Assembly: GCF_016863475.1 (NCBI RefSeq)
Contig: NZ_BOOY01000029.1
Location: forward strand, 1 to 64,000
DNA length: 64,000 nucleotides
Reading direction: 5' to 3'
Source of the DNA: Spirilliplanes yamanashiensis
GTDB taxonomy: Bacteria; Actinomycetota; Actinomycetes; Mycobacteriales; Micromonosporaceae
The position numbers and the translations under genes were made by a program. The notes below the pieces were generated by a model. The model searched no databases and was not told where the DNA came from. It saw only the letters and a program-made list of their open reading frames with translations. The stretch's first letter is position 1, and every line of letters starts with the position of its first letter. Below are positions 1 to 8,150 of the stretch, in pieces.

Positions 1-295
1 CCCGCCGCCGACGCCTCTGCTTCGCGGCGACGTCGTCGGTTCCAGCCCAGCGGCAGGCGTGAAGATGCGAAGAAGCCCTCGACCCGCCTCGATCAGAGGT
101 AGGTCGGTGGCTTCCGGATTCTTGGCTGCGAGAGCCGGTCCTCGCCGCACGGGCAGGCTCCAGGATGTGTGCGGATCCACCCTGTCTGCCTGCCCAGAGG
201 GAAGCCAGACCGCCGCCAGGGGTGCGAACGGTAGGCGTCTTTGCACTCCTGCGCCGGCCCGGTCCGACGTGACCCTCGACGTCCAGGGCGGTGCC
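1..295. other. Left-edge stretch with no recognisable gene
   Basis: Open frames cross this stretch on both strands, but none has a recognisable domain and none shows codon bias better than the alternatives. Codon usage only becomes clearly coding inside the NUDIX gene that ends at 296. It may be intergenic sequence or the decayed end of a gene lying further left. No tRNA, terminator or repeat was recognised. Confidence 0.4.
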
Positions 296-724
296 CTACT
301 GCAACGCCGAAATGACCGCCAGGCGCTCGAACGCCGGCAGGTGACGCGCCGCCGCCAGCACGCCGTGGGGGAGCGAGAGGCCGCCCAGCGCGCCGATCCC
401 GACCCAGGCGATGTCGTCGTGCTCGTCGGGGGCCCGGTTGGCCGGCGAGCCGGCCCACGCGCCGATCAGCCACACCCCCACGCGGACGGCGTCCGCCCCA
501 CGGCCGGCCCGCAGGACGCCCAGCCGCGCGGCGGACTCCGCCACGATGTGCACGCCCAGCTCCTCGTGCATCTCGCGGGCGAGGGCCTGGAGCTCCGACT
601 CGCCCGCCTCGACCTGCCCGCCCGGCAGGTCCCAGACGTCGGGGTACACCCGCTTGTCCGGCCTGCGGTGCACCAGCAGGACCGCGCCGCCCTGCACCAG
701 GACGCCCGTGACGACGGCGGGCAC
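296..724 (-). CDS. NUDIX hydrolase
   Basis: Small (about 142 residues) NUDIX-fold hydrolase, expected to cleave a nucleoside diphosphate linked to another group in the cytoplasm. The Nudix box is complete near residues 35-58: GGQVEAGES, then REMHEELGV, matching G-x5-E-x7-REUxEExGU. The true substrate cannot be read from sequence; MutT-like, ADP-ribose-type or dinucleotide substrates are all possible. The GTG at 722-724 is chosen; a CTG at 734-736 would overlap the stop of the upstream reductase gene. The two genes are adjacent on the same strand, so they are probably co-transcribed and possibly translationally coupled. No strong ribosome binding site is visible, which makes the start uncertain. 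Confidence 0.85.
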   Translation of the reverse strand: MPAVVTGVLVQGGAVLLVHRRPDKRVYPDVWDLPGGQVEAGESELQALAREMHEELGVHIVAESAARLGVLRAGRGADAVRVGVWLIGAWAGSPANRAPDEHDDIAWVGIGALGGLSLPHGVLAAARHLPAFERLAVISALQ

Positions 725-732
725 GACCGCGG

Positions 733-1314
733 TCAGCGGCGCACCCGGTAGCGCAGGTGCAGCACCCGGTCGCCCCGGATCACCACGTCGGGGTCCTCCA
801 GCAGGTGCTGCGCGTCGATCGACCCGAAGTAGCGCTTGCCGGAGCCGAACACGACGGGCGCGACGTCCATGCGCACCTCGTCGACCAGGCCCGCGGCCAG
901 CACCTGGCCGCCGACGTCGCCGGCGGCGACCTCGACCAGGCGGTCGCCCGCCAGCTCCTGCGCCCGGGCGACGGCCGCCTCGACGCCGTCGACGAAGTGG
1001 AACGGTGCCGCCGGGTCCCAGCCGTCGGGCGGCGGCCGGTGCGTCACGACGACCACGTGGGCGATCCCGCCCGGGGGCTTGCCGTCCCAGCCGTCCGTCA
1101 GGTCGAAGACGCGCCGGCCGCAGATCGTCACCCCGATCCGGTCCCAGTACGGCCGGACGTAGTCGTACGACGTCTGCGACACCCGGACCCCGCCGTCGGC
1201 GTCCAGCGGCACGTCGCCGCTGACCAGCCACTCGAACAGCGGGCCGGGCTGGTCGCCGGCGTCGGCGATGAAGCCGTCCACCGACACCGAGCTGTACATC
1301 ACGACCGTGCCCAC
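733..1314 (-). CDS. Dihydrofolate-reductase/RibD C-terminal family reductase
   Basis: 193-residue protein of the RibD_C/DHFR-like fold, usually NADPH-dependent reductases of unknown substrate in actinobacteria. Typical elements are the N-terminal strand MYSSVSVDGFIAD, the ICGRRVFDLTDGWDG segment and the C-terminal APVVFGSGKRYFG loop seen in YyaP/YwjB-like members. The GTG at 1312-1314 is chosen because the upstream minus-strand sequence carries AGAGGAGA at a good distance; an internal ATG lies five codons later. The gene is followed directly by the NUDIX gene. It is not a housekeeping FolA: the family lacks the classical folate-site signature, so a role in antifolate metabolism should not be assumed. 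A second member of the same superfamily lies at 4748-5317. Confidence 0.85.
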   Translation of the reverse strand: MGTVVMYSSVSVDGFIADAGDQPGPLFEWLVSGDVPLDADGGVRVSQTSYDYVRPYWDRIGVTICGRRVFDLTDGWDGKPPGGIAHVVVVTHRPPPDGWDPAAPFHFVDGVEAAVARAQELAGDRLVEVAAGDVGGQVLAAGLVDEVRMDVAPVVFGSGKRYFGSIDAQHLLEDPDVVIRGDRVLHLRYRVRR

Positions 1315-1379
1315 GGGGCTCTCCTCTGCTGTCCGGGCCCCCAAGCTAGCGTGTCCTGAGCGGGGGTTCTTGTACGAAA

Positions 1380-2213
1380 TCAATCGGCCGGCAGCGGCCA
1401 GCCGTCCAGCGCGTGGCCGGGATGCTCGCGCAGGAACCGCCGCCGGACGTCGACGTACCGGGTCGGCGTGAGCCCGGTGAACTCCCGGAACTCGTGGCCG
1501 AAGTGGGCCTGGTCGAAGTAGCCCGCGCGGGCGGCGAGGTCGCCCCAGTCGACCGGCCCGGCCGGGTCGAGCGCGAACACGGCGGCGGCGAAGCGGTACG
1601 TGCGGGCCAGCCGCTTCGGCGTGACCCCGATCGTCTCCTTGAACCGCCGCGCCATGAGCGTGCTGCTGACCCCGGCCGCCTCGCTCAGGCCGCCGATCGG
1701 CGCCGCCCCGCGGGTGGCCGCGATGAGCCCGCTCGTGTGGCGGACCAGGCCCAGGCCGGCGGTCGAGCGCAGCCGGCGCATCAGCTCGTCCTCGAGCATC
1801 GTCAGCATCTCCCGCGGCCCGGCCGCCGCGGCCAGCCGGTCGCGCAGCTCCGCGACGGCGGCCCGGCCCCAGACCTGCTCCACCGGCACCGGCCGGTCCC
1901 GCAGCTCGGCCGCGGGCATCGGCAGGAACGGCGCCAGCCCCCACGGCTTGACGTGCACGCCGACGGACCGGGTCCGGGGCGGGTAGCCGAACTCCAGCGC
2001 GCGGGTGGGCGTGGTGATGACGCAGCCGTCGGCGAACTCGGCCGCCTCGGCGCCCGTGCGGATGCGGAACGGCGCCCCGAGGTTGACGATAAGCAGCGCC
2101 GCCGGCATCGGCGGCAGCGTCAGCCGGGCGTACGGCGCCGCACCGGCCAGGTAGTAGACGTCGTCGATCAGGGCGTCCAGCGGCGGCCGCGGCACTCTGG
2201 ACACGTACTCCAC
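1380..2213 (-). CDS. AraC family transcriptional regulator
   Basis: 277-residue cytoplasmic regulator. The C-terminal third carries the two-helix AraC/XylS DNA-binding domain: a first HTH around ARRFKETIGVTPKRLART and a second around YFDQAHFGHEFREFTGLTP, ending with the typical PTRYVDVRR. The N-terminal about 170 residues form a cupin-like effector domain of the kind found with DUF6597 (PYARLTLPPMPAALLIVNLG). The GTG at 2211-2213 (VEYVSRVP) is chosen; the frame stays open upstream to about 2300 but that stretch is low-quality and collides with other features. It lies immediately upstream of the DHFR-like and NUDIX genes on the same strand and may control them. The effector is unknown. Confidence 0.85.
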   Translation of the reverse strand: MEYVSRVPRPPLDALIDDVYYLAGAAPYARLTLPPMPAALLIVNLGAPFRIRTGAEAAEFADGCVITTPTRALEFGYPPRTRSVGVHVKPWGLAPFLPMPAAELRDRPVPVEQVWGRAAVAELRDRLAAAAGPREMLTMLEDELMRRLRSTAGLGLVRHTSGLIAATRGAAPIGGLSEAAGVSSTLMARRFKETIGVTPKRLARTYRFAAAVFALDPAGPVDWGDLAARAGYFDQAHFGHEFREFTGLTPTRYVDVRRRFLREHPGHALDGWPLPAD

Positions 2214-2326
2214 GCCCCCAGCATCGCCGATGCCCGCCCGGCGCCGCACGCCGGTCGGCCTGCCCGTTCGGTACCCTCGGGCGGTGATCCGTGGCGACAC
2301 CGTGGCGACGCCGTGACCGCCCGCTG

Positions 2327-2599
2327 ATGGGCGTCCGGAACGATCTGGTCGAGGGCGTCTCCGGCACCGGCAAGACGACGGTCTGCGACGAACTGCAGCG
2401 CCGCGGCCACCACGCCGTGCACGGCGACCGCGAGCCGGCGTACCAGGGCGACTCGGTCACCGGCGAGCCGACGGACACCGCCGCGCACGCGCTGGTGGCC
2501 GACCGGAGCGCGCCGGTGACGTTCTTCTGCGGCGGGTCCCGGAACTTCCCGGCGTTCATCAGCCTGTTCGAACGGCGGCTCGCCGGGCGCCCGGCGGAC
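2327..2599 (+). pseudogene. Truncated P-loop nucleotide kinase remnant
   Basis: Reads as the start of a P-loop kinase/ATPase. VEGVSGTGKTT is a Walker A motif, followed by ELQRRGHHAVHGDRE, YQGDSVTGEP and VTFFCGGSRNF, the order seen in actinobacterial AAA-type kinases of about 180-200 residues. After RRLAGRPADF the reading frame runs into antisense sequence of a VOC-family gene and no C-terminal half follows. The spacing between TGEP and ALVADR also looks shorter than in intact relatives as I remember them, suggesting an internal deletion. The remnant is convergent with the VOC remnant at 2600-2698. It is very unlikely to make a functional kinase. Confidence 0.7.
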
Positions 2600-2698
2600 T
2601 TCCGGGACGGTGCCGATCGTGGTGTACCCGACGGCCGTGTAGAACGCGAGCGACCGCTGCAGGTCGGTGACCCGCAGCCCCAGGTGCAGCATGCGCAT
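2600..2698 (-). pseudogene. Truncated glyoxalase/VOC family gene remnant
   Basis: The minus-strand frame starting at 2698 begins MRMLHLGLRVTDLQRSLAFY and continues to IGTVPE. This is the first beta-alpha-beta unit of a glyoxalase I-like (vicinal oxygen chelate) protein. Right after this the sequence stops resembling the family (the expected LGHLTMLKLP-type second strand is missing) and instead is the antisense of the kinase remnant on the other strand. Only about 33 of an expected 120-130 residues remain. The open frame itself continues to 2168 but without family character, so I treat it as a broken gene. Confidence 0.7.
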
Positions 2699-2729
2699 GC
2701 CGGCAGGTTAGTGCGTGCCGCGGCGACCG

Positions 2730-3440
2730 TCACCCGGGGCGGTCGTCGAGGTAGGCGTGCAGGGCGGCGGCGCCGGCGAGCATGGAGCGGCCGCGGGCCG
2801 ACAGCCGGGCGCGCCAGTCGCGCAGCACGGTCTCCAGCGGTTCGACGCCGCCGGCGGAGCGGACCTGGGCGATCACCACCGCGATGCGCTCCAGCGGGTA
2901 GCCGCCACGCCGCAGCTGGTGGGCGAGCCGGGCGTCGCGCACGTCGGCCGCGCCGTACACCCGGTAGCCGGTCCGGGGGTCGCGGGGCGGCCGGACCAGG
3001 CCGGCGCGTTCCCACGCGCGCAGGGTGGCCGGGCGGATGCCGAGGCGGTGGGCCAGCGGGCCGACGAACGTGCCGCCGCGGTCCGGCGGCGCCGGGGCGA
3101 GGTCGCGGACGGCGGCCTCGACGGCGTGCAGGGTGCGGCGGTCGTCCAGCAGCTGGGCGTGGCCGGTGTCGACGAGGTGCAGCGCCTCCTCGACGGCGTC
3201 CCGGTGCACGGCCCGCATGATCGACGCGGCGGCCCGGTGGCCGTGGCCCGGGATGAGGGCGAGGAAGGCGCGCAGGGCGGCGGCGTGCCGCGCGGTGTAG
3301 GTGCGGTAGCCGTGCGGGGTGCGCGTGGCCGGGGGCAGGATGCCGGCGGCCTCGTAGTTGCGCACCGCCTGGGTGGACAGGCCGTGCTCCCGGGCCAGGT
3401 CGACCGGCCGCAGGTGATCACCGGTTTGAAGGTTTCGCAT
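2730..3440 (-). CDS. TioE-type MerR family regulator with two HTH domains
   Basis: 236 residues containing two separate MerR-type winged HTH units. One is at about residues 11-50 (VDLAREHGLSTQAVRNYEAA, then GYRTYT). The second is at about 125-170 (GPLAHRLGIRPATLRAWERA, then GYRVYGAADVRDA). This duplicated layout is the hallmark of the TioE family, named from the Micromonospora thiocoraline cluster. The C-terminus lacks a visible metal site. The gene is divergent from the erythromycin-esterase-like gene at 3502 and shares a 61-bp intergenic region containing spaced GTTTCAAC/GTTCAAC repeats, so it probably controls that gene and itself. The inducer is unknown. Confidence 0.85.
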   Translation of the reverse strand: MRNLQTGDHLRPVDLAREHGLSTQAVRNYEAAGILPPATRTPHGYRTYTARHAAALRAFLALIPGHGHRAAASIMRAVHRDAVEEALHLVDTGHAQLLDDRRTLHAVEAAVRDLAPAPPDRGGTFVGPLAHRLGIRPATLRAWERAGLVRPPRDPRTGYRVYGAADVRDARLAHQLRRGGYPLERIAVVIAQVRSAGGVEPLETVLRDWRARLSARGRSMLAGAAALHAYLDDRPG

Positions 3441-3467
3441 CCGCGCACAGCTCGCCGTCGCCGCAAA

Positions 3468-3487
3468 GTTTCAACCGGAAGTTCAAC
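3468..3487 (+). promoter_or_regulatory. Candidate MerR/TioE operator between divergent genes
   Basis: Direct copies of a GTT(T)CAAC motif, GTTTCAAC at 3468 and GTTCAAC at 3481, lie about one helical turn apart in the short region between the divergent TioE-like regulator and the esterase-like gene. MerR-family regulators bind within long promoter spacers in such positions. No clear -35/-10 pair could be fixed, so this is only a candidate. Confidence 0.35.
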
Positions 3488-3501
3488 GATAGCGTGGAGG
3501 T

Positions 3502-4701
3502 ATGAGTGCTGGTGTGAACGCCGACGCCGTCCTGGACCTGCTCGCGGCCCGGCCGCGGGTGCTCGCCCTCGGCGAGCCCACCCACGGCGAGGAGGATCTG
3601 CTGGGCCTGCGCAACGACCTGTTCCGGCAGCTGGTGGAGCGGGCGGGGTACCGGACGATCGCCGTCGAGAGCGACTGCCTGATGGGCCTGGTCGTCGACG
3701 CGTACGTCACCGCGGGCGCCGGCGACCTCGACGAGGTGATGGCGCGCGGCTTCAGCCACGGGTGGGGCGCCTTGGCGGGCAACCGGGAGCTGGTGCGGTG
3801 GCTGCGCGCGCACAACGACGGCCGGCCCCCGGCCGAGCGGGTGCGCTTCGCCGGGTTCGACGGCCCGCTGGAGATCACGGCCGCCGCCAGCCCCCGGCAG
3901 GCGCTGCTCGGGCTGCACGCCCACCTGGCCGCGCGGGTGGACCCCGGCCTGCTGCCCTGCACCGCGGGGACCCTGGACGACCTGCTCGGCGCCGACGACC
4001 GGTGGACCGAGCCGGCCGCCATGCGCGACCCGGCGCGGTCCGTGGGCCGCACCGCCGACGCGCGCGAGCTGCGGCTGCTCGCCGACGACCTGGCGGGCCT
4101 GCTCGACGCGCAGGCACCGCAGCTGGCCGGGCCCGCGCCGGCCGAGGACTGGCACCGGGCCCGGCTGTACGCGCGCACCGCCGTCGGGCTGCTGCGCTAC
4201 CACTGGGCGATGGCCGGCGCCGGGCCGGAACGGCTGGCGATGCTGCTGGGCGTGCGCGACGCGATGATGGCCGCGAACCTGCTCGCCCTCGCCGGCCGCG
4301 GCCCGGTGCTGGTGCACGCCCACAACAGCCACCTGCAGCGCGACCCCAGCTCGATGCGGATGGGCGGGGAGCCGGTGCGGTGGTGGAGCGCCGGCGCGAT
4401 CGCCGGCACCTACCTGGGCGACGACTACGCGGTCCTGGCGACCGCCGTCGGCACCATCCACCACCGCGGCGTCGGCGTCCCGCCACCGGACACCGTCGAA
4501 GGGCTGCTGTACGCGCAGCCCGGGGACCGCCGCCTGGCCGACCCGCGCGGGCTGGCCGCGGCCGCGGGACGCGACGCGCGGGTGTCGCCCTGGTACGGCT
4601 ACGCCCCGCTGGACCCGGCGCACCTGCCGAACTACGACGGCATCGTCTTCCTCCGGGACGCCCGCGACGCCCGGGACGCCCGGAGCGCGCCGTCCGCGTG
4701 A
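3502..4701 (+). CDS. Erythromycin esterase family protein
   Basis: 399-residue cytoplasmic protein of the erythromycin esterase/succinoglycan-synthesis (EreA/B-like) superfamily. The conserved LALGEPTHGEEDLLGLRN motif, with the His used as general base in Ere enzymes, is at about residues 15-30. IAVESD follows, and the second conserved region LVHAHNSHLQRD is present near residue 275. Ere enzymes hydrolyse the macrolactone ring, but many chromosomal homologues have unknown substrates. A GGAGG sits only one base before the ATG at 3502; a GTG at 3514 is better spaced, so the protein may be four residues shorter. Its divergent TioE-type regulator suggests inducible expression. Confidence 0.8.
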   Translation: MSAGVNADAVLDLLAARPRVLALGEPTHGEEDLLGLRNDLFRQLVERAGYRTIAVESDCLMGLVVDAYVTAGAGDLDEVMARGFSHGWGALAGNRELVRWLRAHNDGRPPAERVRFAGFDGPLEITAAASPRQALLGLHAHLAARVDPGLLPCTAGTLDDLLGADDRWTEPAAMRDPARSVGRTADARELRLLADDLAGLLDAQAPQLAGPAPAEDWHRARLYARTAVGLLRYHWAMAGAGPERLAMLLGVRDAMMAANLLALAGRGPVLVHAHNSHLQRDPSSMRMGGEPVRWWSAGAIAGTYLGDDYAVLATAVGTIHHRGVGVPPPDTVEGLLYAQPGDRRLADPRGLAAAAGRDARVSPWYGYAPLDPAHLPNYDGIVFLRDARDARDARSAPSA

Positions 4702-4747
4702 CCACCGGGGCCCGGTTGTACACCGGAGCCCGGCCTGCGGAAGGCTG

Positions 4748-5317
4748 ATGCCCATGCGGACACTGACCCTGGCCATGAACGTCAGCCTGGACGGCTACGT
4801 CGCCGGGCCCGGCGACGACCTCGGCTGGGGCGTGCCGAGCGACGAGCTGTTCCAGTTCTGGTCCGACCGGGTGGGCTCGACCGGCCTGGCCCTGTACGGC
4901 CGCCGGATCTGGGCGGGGATGAACGCCCACTGGCCGACCGCCGACCGGCAGCCCGGCGCCACCCCGGCGCACATCACCTACGCCCGCCGCTGGCGGGACA
5001 TGCCGAAGGTGGTGTTCTCCTCGACGCTGAGCACGGTCGACGGCAACGCCCGCCTGGTCACCGGCGACGCGGTCGCCGAGATCACCCGGCTGAAGGCCGG
5101 CGACGGCGGGCCCATGGACATCGGCGGCGCCACCCTCGCCGCGGCGGCGATGCGGGCCGATCTGATCGACGAGTACGTGCTCGTCACTCACCCGGTCCTG
5201 GTGGGCGGCGGCACGCCGTTCTTCCCCACCCTCGACCGGCGGGTGGACCTGACCCTGGCGGAGACCCGGACGTTCCCCGGCGGCGTGCTGCTGACCCGGT
5301 ACGCGACCCGGCGCTGA
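4748..5317 (+). CDS. Dihydrofolate-reductase/RibD C-terminal family reductase
   Basis: 189-residue member of the same superfamily as 733-1314 but clearly not a recent copy. Features are the N-terminal LTLAMNVSLDGYVAGPGDD, the central LYGRRIWAGM and PKVVFSSTLSTVDGNARLV, the glycine-rich MDIGGATLAA loop that contacts the nicotinamide cofactor in this fold, and the C-terminal HPVLVGGGTPFFP. Probably a cytoplasmic NADPH-dependent reductase; substrate unknown. Start at 4748, though an ATG two codons later (MRTLTLAM) is equally plausible. It stands alone, 46 bp after the esterase-like gene and convergent with the sigma factor gene. Confidence 0.85.
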   Translation: MPMRTLTLAMNVSLDGYVAGPGDDLGWGVPSDELFQFWSDRVGSTGLALYGRRIWAGMNAHWPTADRQPGATPAHITYARRWRDMPKVVFSSTLSTVDGNARLVTGDAVAEITRLKAGDGGPMDIGGATLAAAAMRADLIDEYVLVTHPVLVGGGTPFFPTLDRRVDLTLAETRTFPGGVLLTRYATRR

Positions 5318-5333
5318 GCGGCCGGGCGCCCGG

Positions 5334-6638
5334 TCAGCCGAGCGCGGCGGCCTTGCGCAGCAGGACGGAGCGTTCGCGGGCGTTGCGGCACAGCCGGGCG
5401 GCCAGCTCCAGCTCGGCGCGGGCCTCGGTGGTGCGGCCCAGCCGGGTCAGCAGCTCACCGCGGACGCCGGGCAGCAGATGCGAGCCGGGCAACCGGTCGG
5501 CGGCGACCAGGTCGTCCACGATGGACAGGCCCGCGGCCGGGCCGTGCGCCATGGCGACGGCGACGGCCCGGTTGAGGTCGACGACGGGGGAGGGGGCGAT
5601 GCGCCCCAGCGCCTCGTACAGCAGCACGACGCGGTCCCAGTCGGTCTCGGGCACCGACGCGGCGGTGGCGTGGCAGGCGGCGATGGCGGCCTGCAGGCCG
5701 TACGGGCCGAGGCCGCGCCCGGCGGCGGTCGCCCGGTCCAGCGCGGCCAGGCCGCGGCGGATCGCCGAGGTGTCCCAGCGGCGGCGGTCCTGGTCCTCCA
5801 GCAGCACCGGCTCGCCGTCGGGGCCGGTGCGGGCCGGGAACCGGGCGGCGGTCAGCTCGCACAGCGCCAGCAGGCCGTGCGCCTCCGGCTCGCCGGGCAG
5901 CAGCGCGGTCAGCGTGCGGGCCAGCCGGATCGCCTCGTAGGCCAGGTCGGGGCGCAGCAGGTCGTCGCCGGCCGTCGCGGTCGATCCCTCGGTGAAGATC
6001 ACGTAGAGGACGCTGAGGACGCCGCCGAGCCGGTCCGGCCGCTGCTCGGGCGGCGGCAGCTCGAACGGCACCCGGGCCGCGGCGATGGTCTTCTTCGCGC
6101 GGGTGATCCGGGCCTGGATCGTCGGCACCGGCACCAGGAACGCCCGGGCGATCTCCTCGCTGGTGAGGCCGCCGACGGTGCGCAGGGTCAGCGCCACCCG
6201 CGCCTCCGGCGGCAGCACCGGGTGGCAGGCGACGAACATCAGCGCCAGGACGTCGTCCTCGATGCGGTCGGGGTCCCAGGGCAGCTCGTCCGGGCCGGGG
6301 CGGGCCGGCACGGCGCCCGAGCTGGCCTCGCCCTCGGCCAGCTGGCCGGCCAGCAGCGCGTACCGCTCGTCGCGGGCCGACCGGCGGCGGAACGCGTCGA
6401 TGGCGCGCCGCCGGGCGGTGGCGAGCAGCCAGCCCACCGGGCTCGCCGGGGCGCCGTCGCGCGACCAGGTCACCAGCGCCTCGGCCAGCGCCTCCTGCGC
6501 GACGTCCTCGGCGAGGGCGAAGTCGCCGGTGTAGCGGGCGAGCGCGCCGACGATGCGGGCGCTCTCGATGCGCCACACGGCCTCGACGGCCCGCCGCGCC
6601 GGCTCGGTGAGCGGCGGGCCGTCGTGGGCGCCGGACAT
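5334..6638 (-). CDS. ECF sigma factor of the ECF42 type with C-terminal TPR-like domain
   Basis: 434-residue RNA polymerase sigma factor. Region 2 is near residues 30-95 (YTGDFALAEDVAQEALAEAL, ATARRRAIDAFRRR). Region 4 is around residues 155-200 (LTLRTVGGLTSEEIARAFLV, then ARITRAKKTI). A long helical C-terminal extension (DUF6596/TPR-like, about 230 residues) ends the protein, characteristic of group ECF42. No anti-sigma factor gene is adjacent. In this group control is linked to DGPF/YCII proteins, and exactly such a gene lies upstream: the ATG at 6636-6638 shares one base with its TGA stop, implying translational coupling. Confidence 0.9.
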   Translation of the reverse strand: MSGAHDGPPLTEPARRAVEAVWRIESARIVGALARYTGDFALAEDVAQEALAEALVTWSRDGAPASPVGWLLATARRRAIDAFRRRSARDERYALLAGQLAEGEASSGAVPARPGPDELPWDPDRIEDDVLALMFVACHPVLPPEARVALTLRTVGGLTSEEIARAFLVPVPTIQARITRAKKTIAAARVPFELPPPEQRPDRLGGVLSVLYVIFTEGSTATAGDDLLRPDLAYEAIRLARTLTALLPGEPEAHGLLALCELTAARFPARTGPDGEPVLLEDQDRRRWDTSAIRRGLAALDRATAAGRGLGPYGLQAAIAACHATAASVPETDWDRVVLLYEALGRIAPSPVVDLNRAVAVAMAHGPAAGLSIVDDLVAADRLPGSHLLPGVRGELLTRLGRTTEARAELELAARLCRNARERSVLLRKAAALG

Positions 6639-7057
6639 CAGAGCTGACCGGTCCGCTCGCGCCAGGCCCGCTCGACCTTGATCCACTCGTTGTCCTGCGG
6701 GAACTCGTCGATGCCGGGCACCCGGCGGATCTCGCACTTCGAGCCGGGGAACGCGGGCATCCGCTTGGCCCACTCGACCGCCTCCTCCTTGGAGGCCACG
6801 TCGAGGATGTAGAAGCCGCCGAACAGCTCCTTGGTCTCGCCGTACGGGCCGTCGGTGACGACCGGAGCCTCGGCGCCGTAGTCGACGACGACGCCCTGCG
6901 CCGCGTCGTCGAGGCCCTCGGCCGCGACCAGCACGCCCGCGCGGATCAGCTCGTCGTTGAACCGGCCGACGTGCTCCAGCATCTCCTCGAACGGCGTCTG
7001 CATCATCCGGGCCATCGACTCGTCGGTGCCGCGCATGATGAGCATGTACTTCGCCAT
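6638..7057 (-). CDS. YCII/DGPF domain protein
   Basis: 139-residue small cytoplasmic alpha/beta protein of the YCII (DGPF) family. It begins MAKYMLIMRG and contains DGPYGETKELFGGFYIL, the DGPF-type signature, plus a C-terminal helix-strand ending in ERTGQL. Such proteins are the regular genomic partners of ECF42 sigma factors and are thought to be their targets or cofactors; the biochemical role is unclear. The ATG at 7055-7057 is preceded by AGGGAGATC, a good ribosome binding site. The frame remains open upstream but without family sequence. Stop and downstream sigma start overlap (TGATG). Confidence 0.9.
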   Translation of the reverse strand: MAKYMLIMRGTDESMARMMQTPFEEMLEHVGRFNDELIRAGVLVAAEGLDDAAQGVVVDYGAEAPVVTDGPYGETKELFGGFYILDVASKEEAVEWAKRMPAFPGSKCEIRRVPGIDEFPQDNEWIKVERAWRERTGQL

Positions 7058-7151
7058 GGTGGATCTCCCTGTTTCCCGGTTGCGAGGTCGCGGTCCGACC
7101 TTCTCACCCCAGGGTCGAACGGGGCGGGCGCGGATCGACACCGCGCCGCGA

Positions 7152-8081
7152 TCAGTTGTCCGGAGTTCCCGGCGGGGCCATCACGCGCAGCGCGTTGGGC
7201 TCCACGGCGACGGTCAGCGGGGTCCGCCCGCAGGGTTCGCCGTCGACCTCGACGCGGGCGGGCCGGTCGGTCTCCAGCCGCAGCTCGCCGACGGCCAGGA
7301 ACGGCTCGTCGGCCACGGTGCGGCGGTGGCCGTGCGCCGCGTTGCGCGCCGTCTCGCGCAGCAGGTCGCGCCGCGCCGGGCCGCCCACGGGGTACGCCAC
7401 CAGCAGCCGGTCGTCGGCGTGCGCGTCGGCCGTGATGGGCCGGCCGGCGTGGAAGCCGCCGTTGGCCACGTACAGCTGGTGGGTGACGAACTCGTGCCGG
7501 CGGCCGGCGGCGTGCACGACGGCGCGCAGCGGCCGGTGCCGGGCCAGCAGGGCCAGCGCGGTGGCCGGGTACGCCAGCCGCCCGGCGACCCGCTTGAGCG
7601 CGCGCGGCGCGGACAGCATCACCTCGGCGGACAGCCCCACGCCGACGTGGTTGGTGAACAGCAGGTCCCCGGCCCGCCCGAGGTCGACGTCGACGACGGT
7701 GCCGCCGGCCAGGGTGGCGACGGCGGCGTCCAGGTCCAGCGGCATGCCGACGGTGCGGGCGAAGTTGTTGGTGGTGCCCAGCGGCAGCAGCCCCAGGGCG
7801 ATGTCGCGGTGGGCGAGCAGCCGCGCGGCGGTGCTGATCGTGCCGTCGCCGCCCCCGGCGACGAGCAGGTCGGGCCCGGCGGCGACGGCGGCGGCCAGCC
7901 GGTCCTCCAGCTCGCCGGGGCGGTCGACGCGCTCGTCGGCGAGGAGGGTGAACCCGGCCGCGAGCAGCCGCGCGCGGGCGCCCGCGTACAGCCGGCGCCC
8001 CCGGCGGGAGCCGGTGTTGACCACGAGCGCCGCGCGCCGGTCCCGCCGGATGTCCTCGCTGAGCCGATCTTTGGTCCGCAT
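7152..8081 (-). CDS. Diacylglycerol kinase/lipid kinase family protein
   Basis: 309-residue cytoplasmic lipid kinase-like protein of the DAGK catalytic superfamily. The nucleotide-binding GGGDGTI motif is at about residues 77-83, the second glycine-rich motif PLGTTNNFART at 100-110, followed by YVANGGFHAGRP and the C-terminal VEVDGEPCGRTPLTV strand typical of YegS/DgkB-like enzymes. It probably phosphorylates a lipid alcohol such as diacylglycerol or a sphingoid-like lipid, though the substrate is not determined. The ATG at 8079-8081 is divergent from the membrane protein gene starting at 8151. A second member of the superfamily is at 46140-47036. Confidence 0.85.
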   Translation of the reverse strand: MRTKDRLSEDIRRDRRAALVVNTGSRRGRRLYAGARARLLAAGFTLLADERVDRPGELEDRLAAAVAAGPDLLVAGGGDGTISTAARLLAHRDIALGLLPLGTTNNFARTVGMPLDLDAAVATLAGGTVVDVDLGRAGDLLFTNHVGVGLSAEVMLSAPRALKRVAGRLAYPATALALLARHRPLRAVVHAAGRRHEFVTHQLYVANGGFHAGRPITADAHADDRLLVAYPVGGPARRDLLRETARNAAHGHRRTVADEPFLAVGELRLETDRPARVEVDGEPCGRTPLTVAVEPNALRVMAPPGTPDN

Positions 8082-8150
8082 CGGCCCAGACCCTACCGAA
8101 GTGCCGCCGACGGGACACACGGACAAGATCGTCCGCCCTATCCTGGCGCG

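Noticed and set aside
93-473. Minus-strand frame at the left edge
   Set aside because: Arg-rich, no domain; part of it overlaps the NUDIX gene in another frame.
3502-4701. Proven macrolide-resistance gene
   Set aside because: Family motifs are present, but many members do not hydrolyse macrolides; only a family call is justified.
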